This document shows, in pieces, positions 17,401 through 25,543 of a DNA stretch of 64,000 bases. A program made the translations under genes and the position numbers. Within the stretch, counting starts at the first letter, position 1, and the number at the start of each line of letters is the position of its first letter. The notes beneath the pieces are model-generated. The model saw only the letters and a list, made by a program, of their open reading frames with translations, was not told where the DNA came from and did not search any database. The stretch comes from Phycisphaerae bacterium (GTDB lineage Bacteria > Planctomycetota > Phycisphaerae > Sedimentisphaerales > Anaerobacaceae), in assembly GCA_030615025.1 (NCBI GenBank), contig JAUXAB010000011.1, positions 1-64,000 of the forward strand, given 5' to 3'.

Positions 17401-20354
17401 CGAACTTTGTGCCGTCCACCTATGAGGCCATGGATCCGTACTCGGTTGTCGTTTATGGCTATGACGAGCGTGGCAACAGGACATACGAACAAGAGGTCGC
17501 CGGCGGTGAAATATTTACCAATTACACAGTCAGCGGTTTGCCGAATAAAGTCACCTATGACGATAACAGCTACGTACAATATTACTACGACAGTCGTGGC
17601 CTGAAGATAGAAGAAGATTATAACGACGCAAGTGCCGGTCTGGATTGGCATGTAACATTCGCCTATGATTCGATGGGCAGGCTTATTGATACGCGGTGGT
17701 ATGATTACGACAATATTTCGATTGTAAAACGCGAGGCCGGTTCATATTATGGCAGCGGCAGGAGAAAATATGACCATATTTATGGTTATGGCAATGTTTT
17801 GGAAAAACGGACAAATTACTACTACGATATTCTTGGCAGAACAACCAGCCGTGTAGTTGCACCAGATGGGCTTGACTTAACCACAACCTATGAGTACGAT
17901 GCGGTCGGCAACCGCACAAGCACAACAGATCCCAACGGCAGCATCATCTACTATGACTATGACAATGCCAACCGCGAGATTGCTGAGTATTTTGCAGCGG
18001 AAGTTGGGACAGATCCCAATATAAAAAAGCAAATGTTCTACTATGAGAACGGGCTGGTCAAGGATGTAAACTCTTATAATTATGATGGCGCACTTCTGGC
18101 CCGCAGTCAGTACGAATATGACGCTCGACGCAGAGTCACCAAAGTTACGCAGGATATCGATGACGTGAACCAAGCTGTGACTATTTATGACTACAACGAT
18201 AGCAGCTTTGTTGTTGACGGCAATGAATACCAGATACGAATTACAGATGCCAACGATAAATGCACTTATATAGCTCTGGACCCATTTGCCAGGAGAGTCA
18301 AGACCCTGTATCCATCTGATGATTATGAGGAACTTGAGTATAATGGCGATGGTACATTAGCAGCTAAAGCGGTCTGGGATGCAAACGACACCAAACACTG
18401 GATTGAATATTACTATGACGGCTACGCCAGATTGATTGACGTTAATTATCCGGACGGAGGCAATGTGCACTATACTTATGACGGTTTCGGCAGGAAAACC
18501 CTGGTCGAGGACAACCGGAACGCCACCGACAATATCGGCGGCTCAAGTGAAATCGCTTATGAATATGATGTGCTTGGCCGGGTAGATAATATTGTTGAGC
18601 ACGATGGTTACCGGATTGGGTATGGTTATCAGGCCGATGGCCAGAAGAACAGCATTATTGTTACTGAGCCGAATGATGCCAACAGCATCATATATCATGT
18701 TGACTATTCGTATGATGCTGCAAACAGACTTAAGAACGTTATTGAGCCACCGTTAGGGCTGTTAAACGACCATATTGTCGAGTTTGAATACGATGAAAAT
18801 GGCAACCGCAAGAAATTAGAGTACTTCCTAACGGGCAGCCCGATAGGTGCGACAGTGTCAATCGACTATGCGTTTGACCTTGACAATCACCTGACAGGAT
18901 TTACCACTACCGGCGGGCCGACGTTTACATTAAGCAACACCACTATTGACGGCCTCGGACGATTACTGTATGCTGACGAAGCTGTTACCAAAAACGACAG
19001 CAATACGGTCGAATACAGGTACGAGTATGAATATGATATGCGGTTCAGTCTGATTTTCGATAACCTGATTGATTTGGCCACATCAGATTTTTACCAAACG
19101 ACATATACATATGATTTAGCTGGAAACATGGTTCGCGAAGTCTACAATGATGGAGGCGATGATTTCGTCACAACCCGCGTGCACGAAGGTGACCAGGTCA
19201 TTCAAACCACTCCAGGCACCGATATAACATGGGATAAAAATGGCAGGCAGGTCACAAAGAGTCACACAAATCCTGGCCATAATTCCCTTGAATACGACTG
19301 GGACGGCAGGCTGCGTGCCGGCGATGGTTGGGGTACAGGTCTCGGCATGGAGGCGAGGTATACACCCGATGGGGTGAGGATTTACAAACACAGAATCTGG
19401 AATCTTGACAGCTACTGGCATAAGTACATCGTTGACCCGGTTGGTGAAGTCCCGAATACTTTGCTCGTTCTTGACGCCAACGACAACAACGCCATCGTTA
19501 AAACATACGTTCACGCTAACGGCCAGGTCATAATGCAGCACGATGGTGATGTAAATTCACCGCGGTATTTCTATCTTCATGACAGATTGGGCAGCGTGCG
19601 CGAAGTAATTAACTCAAGCGGAAATGTTGAGAATCATTATTTCTACGGTCCCTGGGGTTATTGTTGGAACTCCGATGAGAATATAAGCAACTGGTACCAC
19701 TTTGCGGGTTATTACGTGGATGTTGAGGTCAGCCAGTTTTACTGCAATGCTAGGCAATATGATATCTTACTTGGCCGATTCACCTCCCGCGACCCGGTCC
19801 GCGGCAGTTTCAATAAGCCGATGACCCTGCACGCTTACCTCTACTGCTTGAATGATCCGGTCAACAATACAGACCCCACGGGTGAATTCCTTCTTGATTT
19901 CTTATGGACACAAGGTTGGGTAGCGAAAATGCGGACAAAAACCACGGCTGCCGGGGCAAGTGCCTATGCCTTCGCGCAAAACATGGCTAACCAGCTACAA
20001 TGGCACCAATACCGAGTTGCGATATATGCAGAGAATTTATTTGGTAGGCCATGGTCACAAAGCTTGCGGGCGAATCTTCAAAGGATAACTGGTAGAGTCG
20101 CAAATGCCCACGCACATCACATTTTACCACAAAAGTTGGCTGAGTGGTTTAGCAGTAAGGGTTTAAATATAAATGATCCAATGTATGGAATGTGGATTGA
20201 CGCCAAATGGCACGCCAAAATGAGTTCTGCGTACAACGCAGCTTGGGAAGCTTTTGTCGTCGCTCACGAAAACGCTTCTGTTGGAGAAATTTTGGAATTT
20301 GCAAAGCAGACAATGACGCAGATAATGGAAGCTCCCGTATTTTTCATTCAATAA
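14496..20354 (+). CDS. Secreted RHS/YD-repeat polymorphic toxin with AHH-type nuclease tip
   Basis: About 1,952 residues from ATG 14496 (GAAAGGA upstream). Order: signal peptide (TILIAVVVLSFCTSS); dockerin-like pair of Asp-rich loops (DLNSDDLVSFVDFAKFANNW and GDFDNSETVNASDLTYIARY), typical of planctomycete exported proteins; beta-rich linker; then dozens of YD repeats such as YDYDNANREIAEYF that form the RHS shell. The RHS core ends with LGRFTSRDPV and DPVNNTDPTGE, the usual boundary before the toxin. The last 150 residues contain AHAHHILPQKLAEWF and WIDAKWHAKM, matching the AHH/HNH-like nuclease toxin group. The next gene is a likely immunity protein. Export would follow the signal peptide; the target is presumably a competitor cell. 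Confidence 0.88.
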   Translation: MITRGTILIAVVVLSFCTSSISSNPYWWPDLNSDDLVSFVDFAKFANNWQQSGSGLEGDFDNSETVNASDLTYIARYWLADVNCLESYEDLLPYLTSFESYQEFDLGDIDYQNGWQVHRGLADVNDEGSYQYVYIHPNSAVSKIFDDTGSDHTYIRCQIYPGDGAKVQVFNDANIVAAVEFNADTHIHVLDGSSFLDTGVSWSSGYFELKLVMDYDSDDYDVLWNASSVLTSNAAFGIACDTLTEVEFQTSSSDWVKLDRLSITDESSDGSETNWSITEPGGGGDDKLEGRVPLKGHIWWHELGKYEIKFCPDALDDSDPANWFTTYVGWNPVESGEVVGYWDTSLMPNGYYHLGIIVYDDTGSSSLGLQKLMSGPALKTFVIASDLKCNTFHYEEKPDISVPWPGEFPFEFRRTYNNNRRFYSKPVRNGWTCNDQITLAEDSDHWYEQELGFPTRDGSYLAYGQIWVTYPDGSKQLFLHDPPGTTNETTTIYRPYPENSSTDYIERTSYFDWEWGIIEGVEYKLKKRDGTVLSFKYISLGLEPDDPWLVFGTLFGTITTTLQSKTDRLDNELTYNWYGTQAVTRISDGTRKIELDISGGYYTQAQLKVGSQVYRTVEYDWNSSNKTFKVTKTGYGVDPNGVYDGGTLKEYVTQYRYDDGMNLIKLVYDDDIANPSIEIEYDDYGRVVLRKDYVDPNNYLGTSYEYIFYHPDPNNEYVSNLTTVATTQHQEVVIIQDKRGNVLEQDTVTDDGSAVTDVNVFYNDTYQNPLKPTDVNEFFDGMIRRTWNDYSSYGDLNEQRVYVDDSNYIATEFEYHPDLPLETRRTSWQDVNKTGAIVDKFSIYGDADGTENEYGVYLVKEKVLLSQEPNVWAETGYEYHDNGLVEKRTDPNGFIVSYEYDGNDYKKLLKMGTSGSLEPVGRFYYDAIGQLWIEANHLGGVVLNDYDDFGRLWKVRKYEDANAMSIPDANFVPSTYEAMDPYSVVVYGYDERGNRTYEQEVAGGEIFTNYTVSGLPNKVTYDDNSYVQYYYDSRGLKIEEDYNDASAGLDWHVTFAYDSMGRLIDTRWYDYDNISIVKREAGSYYGSGRRKYDHIYGYGNVLEKRTNYYYDILGRTTSRVVAPDGLDLTTTYEYDAVGNRTSTTDPNGSIIYYDYDNANREIAEYFAAEVGTDPNIKKQMFYYENGLVKDVNSYNYDGALLARSQYEYDARRRVTKVTQDIDDVNQAVTIYDYNDSSFVVDGNEYQIRITDANDKCTYIALDPFARRVKTLYPSDDYEELEYNGDGTLAAKAVWDANDTKHWIEYYYDGYARLIDVNYPDGGNVHYTYDGFGRKTLVEDNRNATDNIGGSSEIAYEYDVLGRVDNIVEHDGYRIGYGYQADGQKNSIIVTEPNDANSIIYHVDYSYDAANRLKNVIEPPLGLLNDHIVEFEYDENGNRKKLEYFLTGSPIGATVSIDYAFDLDNHLTGFTTTGGPTFTLSNTTIDGLGRLLYADEAVTKNDSNTVEYRYEYEYDMRFSLIFDNLIDLATSDFYQTTYTYDLAGNMVREVYNDGGDDFVTTRVHEGDQVIQTTPGTDITWDKNGRQVTKSHTNPGHNSLEYDWDGRLRAGDGWGTGLGMEARYTPDGVRIYKHRIWNLDSYWHKYIVDPVGEVPNTLLVLDANDNNAIVKTYVHANGQVIMQHDGDVNSPRYFYLHDRLGSVREVINSSGNVENHYFYGPWGYCWNSDENISNWYHFAGYYVDVEVSQFYCNARQYDILLGRFTSRDPVRGSFNKPMTLHAYLYCLNDPVNNTDPTGEFLLDFLWTQGWVAKMRTKTTAAGASAYAFAQNMANQLQWHQYRVAIYAENLFGRPWSQSLRANLQRITGRVANAHAHHILPQKLAEWFSSKGLNINDPMYGMWIDAKWHAKMSSAYNAAWEAFVVAHENASVGEILEFAKQTMTQIMEAPVFFIQ

Positions 20355-20442
20355 GGGGTCAGACACAATGCTGAGAGTGCTAACTTTTGGCACAAGGATC
20401 AAGCTGGCCGGTATTGCCTCGGCGTCATTGGAGTAGGATCAA

Positions 20443-21324
20443 ATGAATATTGACAATACAAGAGTAAGAGAGGTCGCTGCCAGTTATGCGGGAAGAATCA
20501 TAGCTGCTGCTGAGTTCAAAAAGACGGTTCATATTTGGGACTTAAAACTGGAAAGGCAGATATGTTGCTTTGAATCGATATTTGAATCTGGCGGTAAACG
20601 TTTGGCAATATCTGAAGATGGGAAGCTGTGTGTTGCAGGCGCTTATGATAAACATGGTATTGCAATGTACGATGCATTAAATGGTGACACGATTTGGCAA
20701 CGTAAAGACCTTAACAAGGTACAAGGACTATATTTTAGTAGTTGTTATCAAGATTGTATTTTGGCCTGCTTTGATAATAAACCATGCCACGTATTGGAAG
20801 CAAAAACAGGCGAGACTATGACTACCATCAAAGGCTTGCGAAAATTTGCAGAAAGTCCTTTTGCTAAAATCCAACTATTAGACAAGAAAAGGGCAATCGA
20901 AGTGCTTGATTTCGAGCAGGGACAATGTATTGGGAAAATAAAGCCGCTGACCTTTGCAGTGTTGTCGAGCATTTTCACAGAAAATTCTGTAATTATTTCC
21001 GAAGCTGCTGGACCGGTAAGTTCTTATGCCATTCAAGGTGCCAAGTTAATGTGGCGTTATACTCCCAAGCTAGGAAGTCATGTATTAGCAGTATCCTACT
21101 GTGAAGAAATGGACGAGATATTTGCTGCACAATGGTCATACGAAAAAGGAGGGGATAGCACACTCTTGGCTTTCGACAAAAATGACGGCAATGTTCACAG
21201 AAAACAGCTGCTTCGTGGCATACGAGGCCAAGCTATATTTGCATTAAAAGGAAGTCGCTTAATCAGTTATTCGGGAAAAGTACTAGATACTATTACTGGG
21301 AAAATACTCGGAGATATTGGTTAA
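20443..21324 (+). CDS. WD40/PQQ-like beta-propeller, probable immunity protein for the RHS toxin
   Basis: 293 residues, 88 bases after the RHS gene on the same strand. Repeated propeller words are visible: KKTVHIWDLKLERQICCFES, KHGIAMYDALNGDTIWQRKD, KPCHVLEAKTGETMTTIKG and LLAFDKNDGNVHRKQLL. There is no signal peptide, as expected for a cytoplasmic protein that would neutralise the nuclease tip. The immunity role rests only on position and on the known tendency of RHS tips to be followed by an immunity gene. A regulatory or unrelated propeller function remains possible. Confidence 0.6.
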   Translation: MNIDNTRVREVAASYAGRIIAAAEFKKTVHIWDLKLERQICCFESIFESGGKRLAISEDGKLCVAGAYDKHGIAMYDALNGDTIWQRKDLNKVQGLYFSSCYQDCILACFDNKPCHVLEAKTGETMTTIKGLRKFAESPFAKIQLLDKKRAIEVLDFEQGQCIGKIKPLTFAVLSSIFTENSVIISEAAGPVSSYAIQGAKLMWRYTPKLGSHVLAVSYCEEMDEIFAAQWSYEKGGDSTLLAFDKNDGNVHRKQLLRGIRGQAIFALKGSRLISYSGKVLDTITGKILGDIG

Positions 21325-21851
21325 AGGAAAAGAAAAATTGAAACGCTTACCTAAATAATCAACATACTCATTTTTAGCTCTTTGAAAAATGTATAATTTG
21401 TTGCTCACAATTGATGACTTTCCTTGTCTTCCAATTGTGACAGGACGAGTTGTAAAAGCCATGAAAGATGCTAAAGTAACTAATTGCAAATATACTCCTG
21501 TGGAGGAATATGGTATTTTCAAATAGGACCGACATCTGTAGGAGCCTGACAATTCAGGTCAGCTATTGGTAAAAAGGATTCTCGCTCTTCAGGAAATGAA
21601 GATTTTGTTCATTGTTCCCTGCTCATACTTTGTACCCTGTGATTCGACGAACTACGAACTTTGACGCCTTGGCTATGGATGCCACCAGAAGATTTGCTTT
21701 GATATTGGACTGATGGGTTATATCTTGATAATAAGAATTAAGTTAATTAGATGGAAATATGGACAATATTCGTCCTGAATAGTCCCGCGAGCATTATTGC
21801 AAAAATTCTTCATATAAGCTCATCAATATCAAGGGCTTATGAAGAGCAAAT
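21325..21851. other. Intergenic spacer before att copy 2
   Basis: About 530 bases with no convincing gene. An 89-codon minus-strand frame (21283-21552) overlaps the preceding gene and has no family match. A degenerate toxin/immunity remnant is possible but not shown. Confidence 0.5.
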
Positions 21852-22025
21852 GGAGGCGGGGGGATTCGAACCCCCGTCACCGCGTTTTCGTAAGCCTTTT
21901 CAGGAGCTTAATTTAGAGTTTAACCCCCTTTGCTGAAAAGAGTTAAATTATTCTCAGGTTTAATCACGTTTAATCACGTTTCACCGCGTTTGGGCACCCC
22001 GGATACTCCCGTATTACTCCCGCGA
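21852..22025 (-). repeat. Att-like direct repeat, copy 2
   Basis: Same layout as 13,298-13,471: a T-arm/acceptor-like end (cgggggttcgaatcccccc then gcctcca on the minus strand), a diverged 60-base middle, and a near-identical block with direct repeats gtttaatcac. It overlaps the 3' end of the excisionase-like gene (21974-22228). It probably marks one border of the element to its right. Confidence 0.7.
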
Positions 22026-22228
22026 GTATCTTCAATCTTTGCTTTCAATCTCGAACTCCCCGCACAGCCTCTTTGTTTCAGCCAGCCTCTAACCTTTCCT
22101 TCCTCAAACCTTAGCACTCCGCCAATCTTTATATAAGGTACGAAGTCCCATCGCACCCAGCGGTATATCGTTGACTTACCGATCTGGAGCTTATCACTGA
22201 GTTCATCTATTGTCAACAGACGTTCCAT
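21974..22228 (-). CDS. Excisionase-like helix-turn-helix protein
   Basis: 84 residues from ATG 22228; a GTG at 22240 would add four. The sequence MERLLTIDELSDKLQIGKST and IYRWVRWDFVPYIKIGG is a MerR/excisionase-type HTH (HTH_17 group): a helix pair followed by a wing (GVLRFEEGKVRGWLKQRG). Such proteins direct excision of integrative elements or act as small regulators. The C-terminal 19 residues are encoded by the att-like repeat, which ties the gene to the element border. It is last in a run of overlapping minus-strand genes. Confidence 0.8.
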   Translation of the reverse strand: MERLLTIDELSDKLQIGKSTIYRWVRWDFVPYIKIGGVLRFEEGKVRGWLKQRGCAGSSRLKAKIEDTRGSNTGVSGVPKRGET

Positions 22229-22256
22229 TTTATATTGCACAGAAATTCAGTTACCT

Positions 22257-22994
22257 TCATACCATTGCAGGCCTTCTGCTGTAATCCCTGGGATCGCCTT
22301 CGACACCCTGGCCAATGCTCTGAGGGAAAGGCTCCATCCACGGCTCCTCGGGCTTCCAGTCACTGCCGGGGACTTCAGACTGAGGTTCATCAGCAAAAGG
22401 CGGCGGATCAGAAACGAGCGGAGCATCAGGTCCAAAATCCAGAGGAAGAGACATATCAGGAAAGTCACCCTCTCCGTCTTCTATGATGATAGCGTGCACT
22501 ATCGAGCGCTTCATCGACAACCTGTCCGTATAGCTTCCGATTCCGAGATACCTCCTCCCCCTCCGTCCCAGCAGGCTCCATACCTCTTCATAAGCTTCGC
22601 TTGAGAAACCGTTGTAAGGCGGATCGTTAATCGAAAGCCTGTGCGCGCCGTCGACAGCAGTCGCGATGATCTTCCTCATGTAGAAATATGATTCGTTGCT
22701 GACTGCTCCCTCACCAGGATCATCCACAGCGTGAGGAATGTTGCCCAGCATCTCATCAAAGACTTCGTTGTAAACCCGCTCCTCCATGGCTTCGTAGCCT
22801 GGCGTTCCCTCTCTCAATCCTTTTCCTTCAAGAAGCGTCGGGACCACATATTGCGCAACCGTTCGCCTGGAAAGAAGCCGGTGCTTGTAGAGTACATCGA
22901 GGAACTGAAGCGCCTCTGTTGCCCCCATGATTGATAGTTGACATGCGCCTTTATATAGATTACTTTTCACCAACATGTCCTTGCTCCGGATCAT
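22257..22994 (-). CDS. Uncharacterised element protein with Pro-rich acidic tail
   Basis: 245 residues; its ATG overlaps the stop of the preceding gene (ATGA), which fixes the start by translational coupling. The N-terminal two thirds look helical (ALQFLDVLYKHRLLSRRTV, SSEAYEEVWSLLGRRGRRYL). The tail is Pro/Asp/Glu-rich: PLVSDPPPFADEPQSE, then FPQSIGQG. The same tail pattern occurs in the preceding gene product. A fragment of a relative is in the relic at 13460-13948. I do not recognise a family. Confidence 0.65.
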   Translation of the reverse strand: MIRSKDMLVKSNLYKGACQLSIMGATEALQFLDVLYKHRLLSRRTVAQYVVPTLLEGKGLREGTPGYEAMEERVYNEVFDEMLGNIPHAVDDPGEGAVSNESYFYMRKIIATAVDGAHRLSINDPPYNGFSSEAYEEVWSLLGRRGRRYLGIGSYTDRLSMKRSIVHAIIIEDGEGDFPDMSLPLDFGPDAPLVSDPPPFADEPQSEVPGSDWKPEEPWMEPFPQSIGQGVEGDPRDYSRRPAMV

Positions 22995-23416
22995 GGCATC
23001 GGCTCGTTGAAAGGATCCGGAGGAAATCCTGGAAAACCGTCATCCGGTCTCTCTATATCAGGTCCCTGTCCTATTCCGGGCGGAAACGGCTCGGACTGCG
23101 GGTCATCCGCAAAGACGGGTGGATCCGGCACCAAAGGGCCACTTGACATAGGAGCAGATGGCTCCTGGCCGGAAACCCAGTCAGGGGCATCCGGTTCTAT
23201 ATCCCAGTGTTCCTTAATTAATTCGGGCAGGACATATTCGTCTCCTTCAGGCTCATACAGCTCCTCGTCCTGGAAATGAAGTCCGGGGACTCCCGGTTCG
23301 AACTCCTCCGGAGCGTAGGGATATTCTGCGAGGTCATTCTGCAGCGGCCATTTTTCCCTTACCGGCGGAACTCTAAGGCCTCTGCCCCTACTTCCCGGTT
23401 TCCTCATTCTTCTCAT
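22991..23416 (-). CDS. Uncharacterised basic/Pro-rich element protein
   Basis: 141 residues from an ATG that overlaps the TAA of the preceding small gene (TAATG) and ends overlapping the next start (ATGA). It begins MRRMRKPGSRGRGLRVPP, strongly basic, then turns acidic and Pro-rich: APMSSGPLVPDPPVFADDPQ, FPPGIGQG. This tail matches that of the 245-residue protein. A longer upstream frame to 23683 exists but would overlap two other genes. Function unknown; the basic head could bind nucleic acid. Confidence 0.55.
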   Translation of the reverse strand: MRRMRKPGSRGRGLRVPPVREKWPLQNDLAEYPYAPEEFEPGVPGLHFQDEELYEPEGDEYVLPELIKEHWDIEPDAPDWVSGQEPSAPMSSGPLVPDPPVFADDPQSEPFPPGIGQGPDIERPDDGFPGFPPDPFNEPMP

Positions 23417-23610
23417 TATTCTTTTGAAACTTTTATGTGCTTTTCTCGCCGTCCGCTTTTTGAGCTGAAGGCCAGCCTGTGGATTAACCCGTCTGAAGCC
23501 GGGGAGGAAACTGTCACAATTACCTGCCTGTTCATACCGATAATTCCTTCCAACGCGGCGGTGCGAGGGGCTCCTCCCTGAGCACCCGCCACAAACCGCC
23601 AATCCTGCAT
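23416..23610 (-). CDS. Small uncharacterised protein of the overlapping module
   Basis: 64 residues starting at ATG 23610, whose A is shared with the upstream TGA (TGATG), and ending TAA with an overlapping downstream ATG (TAATG). Sequence words: MQDWRFVAGAQGGAPR, GMNRQVIVTVSSPASDGLIH, REKHIKVSKE. The tight coupling on both sides is the main evidence that it is real. No family recognised. Confidence 0.45.
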   Translation of the reverse strand: MQDWRFVAGAQGGAPRTAALEGIIGMNRQVIVTVSSPASDGLIHRLAFSSKSGRREKHIKVSKE

Positions 23611-23882
23611 CAATCGATACCCACCGAAGTTGCCTGTCTCTCCTTTCCCACCTTGCGTTCTTCATGCTTTCGTTGCCATTCAATCATCCGCCGCTCTCTG
23701 GCCTGAATGCGACGCTCGACCTTCTCTAAGCCCGGAGAAATAACACCGGTTCTCACCATCGCCCTCGGCTGACAGACCATGTGGCCGGAGAGACCCGCAC
23801 CTACCACATCCCGTGGGGCAAGCGCCGTGTTAAAGACAGCCAGTTCGAATTTCTTTTCTTGTTTCTTTCCTTGCTTTTTCAT
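23610..23882 (-). CDS. Small Lys/Arg-rich protein, first gene of the overlapping module
   Basis: 90 residues with GAAAGGA before ATG 23882. It is basic at both ends (MKKQGKKQEKKFE and RRIQARERRMIEWQRKHEER), the latter likely a helix. It heads five minus-strand genes that run to the att-like repeat with overlaps of 1-4 bases. No family recognised; a nucleic-acid binding or structural role is conceivable only from its charge. Confidence 0.5.
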   Translation of the reverse strand: MKKQGKKQEKKFELAVFNTALAPRDVVGAGLSGHMVCQPRAMVRTGVISPGLEKVERRIQARERRMIEWQRKHEERKVGKERQATSVGID

Positions 23883-24047
23883 TTTTTTCCTTTCAAAAAA
23901 GCATCTCTTTTGTCACGCATAGCAAATAACATAACACTTATCCGATACTACACAGACCTCACCACATGACACTCACATTTCGCTTAAATTTCATTTTTCT
24001 TTGGAGGAACCGAAAGAAATAAAAAGCCTCTATCCCAATACTACTTT

Positions 24048-24656
24048 GTGGTGGTTACAGTGTGGACAGAAATCAGATACCCTTGGAGCAAATGGAAGGT
24101 CAGTTTTGTTGATGGATATGTTCAGCCAGACAGCTATGCCGGTCCCAGACCACAGGTTTTACAGTGTCCCTCACTCCATAACGCACGTGTCGAAAAGGCT
24201 CTAGTCCACGAGGCTGGCAGGGCAAAATGGGACTTTCATAAACGTAAAAGCCAGGAATTCAAATTGCGCTATCTATGTGCAGAGTTATTGCGCACTGAAT
24301 TCTCACCCCAGTGCGACCTCTATGTAGTCCGGCTGCCCAAGCGCAGTGCTCATAAACCAGTGTCGTTAGCTGGTGCAGTGTTTGCGCGCGAGAATGACAG
24401 TTCAGACCTCAGGTATCTCATACAGATGAAGATGGACTGCCCGTTTTATCGTGAATGTCTTTTGGAAGTCATGGACCGCATAAACTTCCAACCCAAGCCA
24501 GAAACCAGTTATAGGGATGCGTACACCCTTATAGATACTTTCAGGCAACTAGTCCCTGACTTGCTTGAGGATCATCCATCTCCCGAACCTATAGTGGAGA
24601 AAAGGCTCGCGGAGCATGGAATCAGAGCTATCCATGCGCCCGTGCCGCCTCTTTAG
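24048..24656 (+). CDS. Hypothetical protein
   Basis: About 202 residues from GTG 24048; the start is uncertain because no ribosome site precedes it and the frame stays open upstream for about 17 codons without ATG. Visible words: VWTEIRYPWSKWKVSFVDGY, LYVVRLPKRSAHKP, MDCPFYRECLLEVMDRINFQ and, near the end, DTFRQLVPDLLEDHPSPEP. No family recognised. It converges on the winged-helix gene, their stop codons overlapping by a few bases. Confidence 0.5.
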   Translation: MVVTVWTEIRYPWSKWKVSFVDGYVQPDSYAGPRPQVLQCPSLHNARVEKALVHEAGRAKWDFHKRKSQEFKLRYLCAELLRTEFSPQCDLYVVRLPKRSAHKPVSLAGAVFARENDSSDLRYLIQMKMDCPFYRECLLEVMDRINFQPKPETSYRDAYTLIDTFRQLVPDLLEDHPSPEPIVEKRLAEHGIRAIHAPVPPL

Positions 24657-25528
24657 TGATGGCCCGCAATGAATATCGCGCAGTATCTTACATGCTCCCT
24701 CAACTCCTTTTTCACATAGCATCGTTCCCGGCCCCGTGGGAGTTGTACGTAAGGCGCCAGAAGATGTTCCGTCTTACTGTGAAGCCGGTTCAACAGATTG
24801 TGAAGACTCTGCGTAGCGTGGGTATCGTCTCTCCATAGCCGCAAACACAGGTCCGAATAGAGCCAGTAACTTCCGACTTTCTCAAGCAACAAAATTAAAA
24901 GTTTCCTTGGGTAGTCAGTTAGAGTCTTTTCTTTGCCTTTCACTAAAAACTCATCCCATAAGTCATCCAAATAGATGTCAAAAGAAAGCTTCTTTTTTCT
25001 CGCTCGTTCCATTTCCAATGCTATCTCGTTTACCAACCCCTCCACACGGTCGCTGTCCCACCTAAGCAAGACCGTCTTCTGGATGATGTCGGTTGCTTGT
25101 AAGAAGCCCATCTTTTCATAGTCTTCACCAACTAGCATACGAACTAACGGCTCCGCACCAATCACAATATCATCGGGTACACGAAACCGTCTTCCATACC
25201 GTTCCAGTACTGTCGTGAGGTCACAGCGTTCCTCCTCACCCATCTCAAAACCAACTTCGAAAACTGTCGCCGTCAGCATCGCTAAGAAGCGCGGCGTGAC
25301 CAAGTCCATCGCTTGATGATTGGCAAAGCCCAACTCCGACGAGGCTTTTTGAACAGTGTCTTCTAGCGGCCAGTCATAGGGAGCATGCGTCATCCATTTA
25401 TTCTTCTGGGATTCAAAGATCCTCCAGAAATCCTCGAAGAAGGGAGCCTCGCCCGGATAGTTCTCATCTATGAATCTCTTCGCTACCTCCCGGACTCTTT
25501 CGAACATCTCCATTTCATTGTCGCGCAT
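24653..25528 (-). CDS. Winged-helix (OmpR C-terminal-like) protein paired with M48 protease
   Basis: 291 residues. The N-terminal 190 residues are helical and unassigned (MEMFERVREVAKRFIDENY). The C-terminal 75 residues resemble an OmpR/PhoB effector domain: LTDYPRKLLILLLEKVGSYW, LCLRLWRDD, LHNLLNRLHSKTEHLL, ending in a wing-like PRGRERCYVKK. It lies 15 bases downstream of the M48 membrane protease gene and is almost certainly co-transcribed. The pairing recalls BlaR1/BlaI-type protease-regulator couples, but the domains differ and the link is inferred. Confidence 0.6.
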   Translation of the reverse strand: MRDNEMEMFERVREVAKRFIDENYPGEAPFFEDFWRIFESQKNKWMTHAPYDWPLEDTVQKASSELGFANHQAMDLVTPRFLAMLTATVFEVGFEMGEEERCDLTTVLERYGRRFRVPDDIVIGAEPLVRMLVGEDYEKMGFLQATDIIQKTVLLRWDSDRVEGLVNEIALEMERARKKKLSFDIYLDDLWDEFLVKGKEKTLTDYPRKLLILLLEKVGSYWLYSDLCLRLWRDDTHATQSLHNLLNRLHSKTEHLLAPYVQLPRGRERCYVKKELREHVRYCAIFIAGHH

Positions 25529-25543
25529 TCTCTTCTTCTCTCC

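Noticed and set aside
24001-24204. A 67-codon gene starting at TTG 24001 with a GGAGG nearby
   Set aside because: The GGAGG overlaps the start itself, and the alternative frame from 24048 is three times longer and better balanced.
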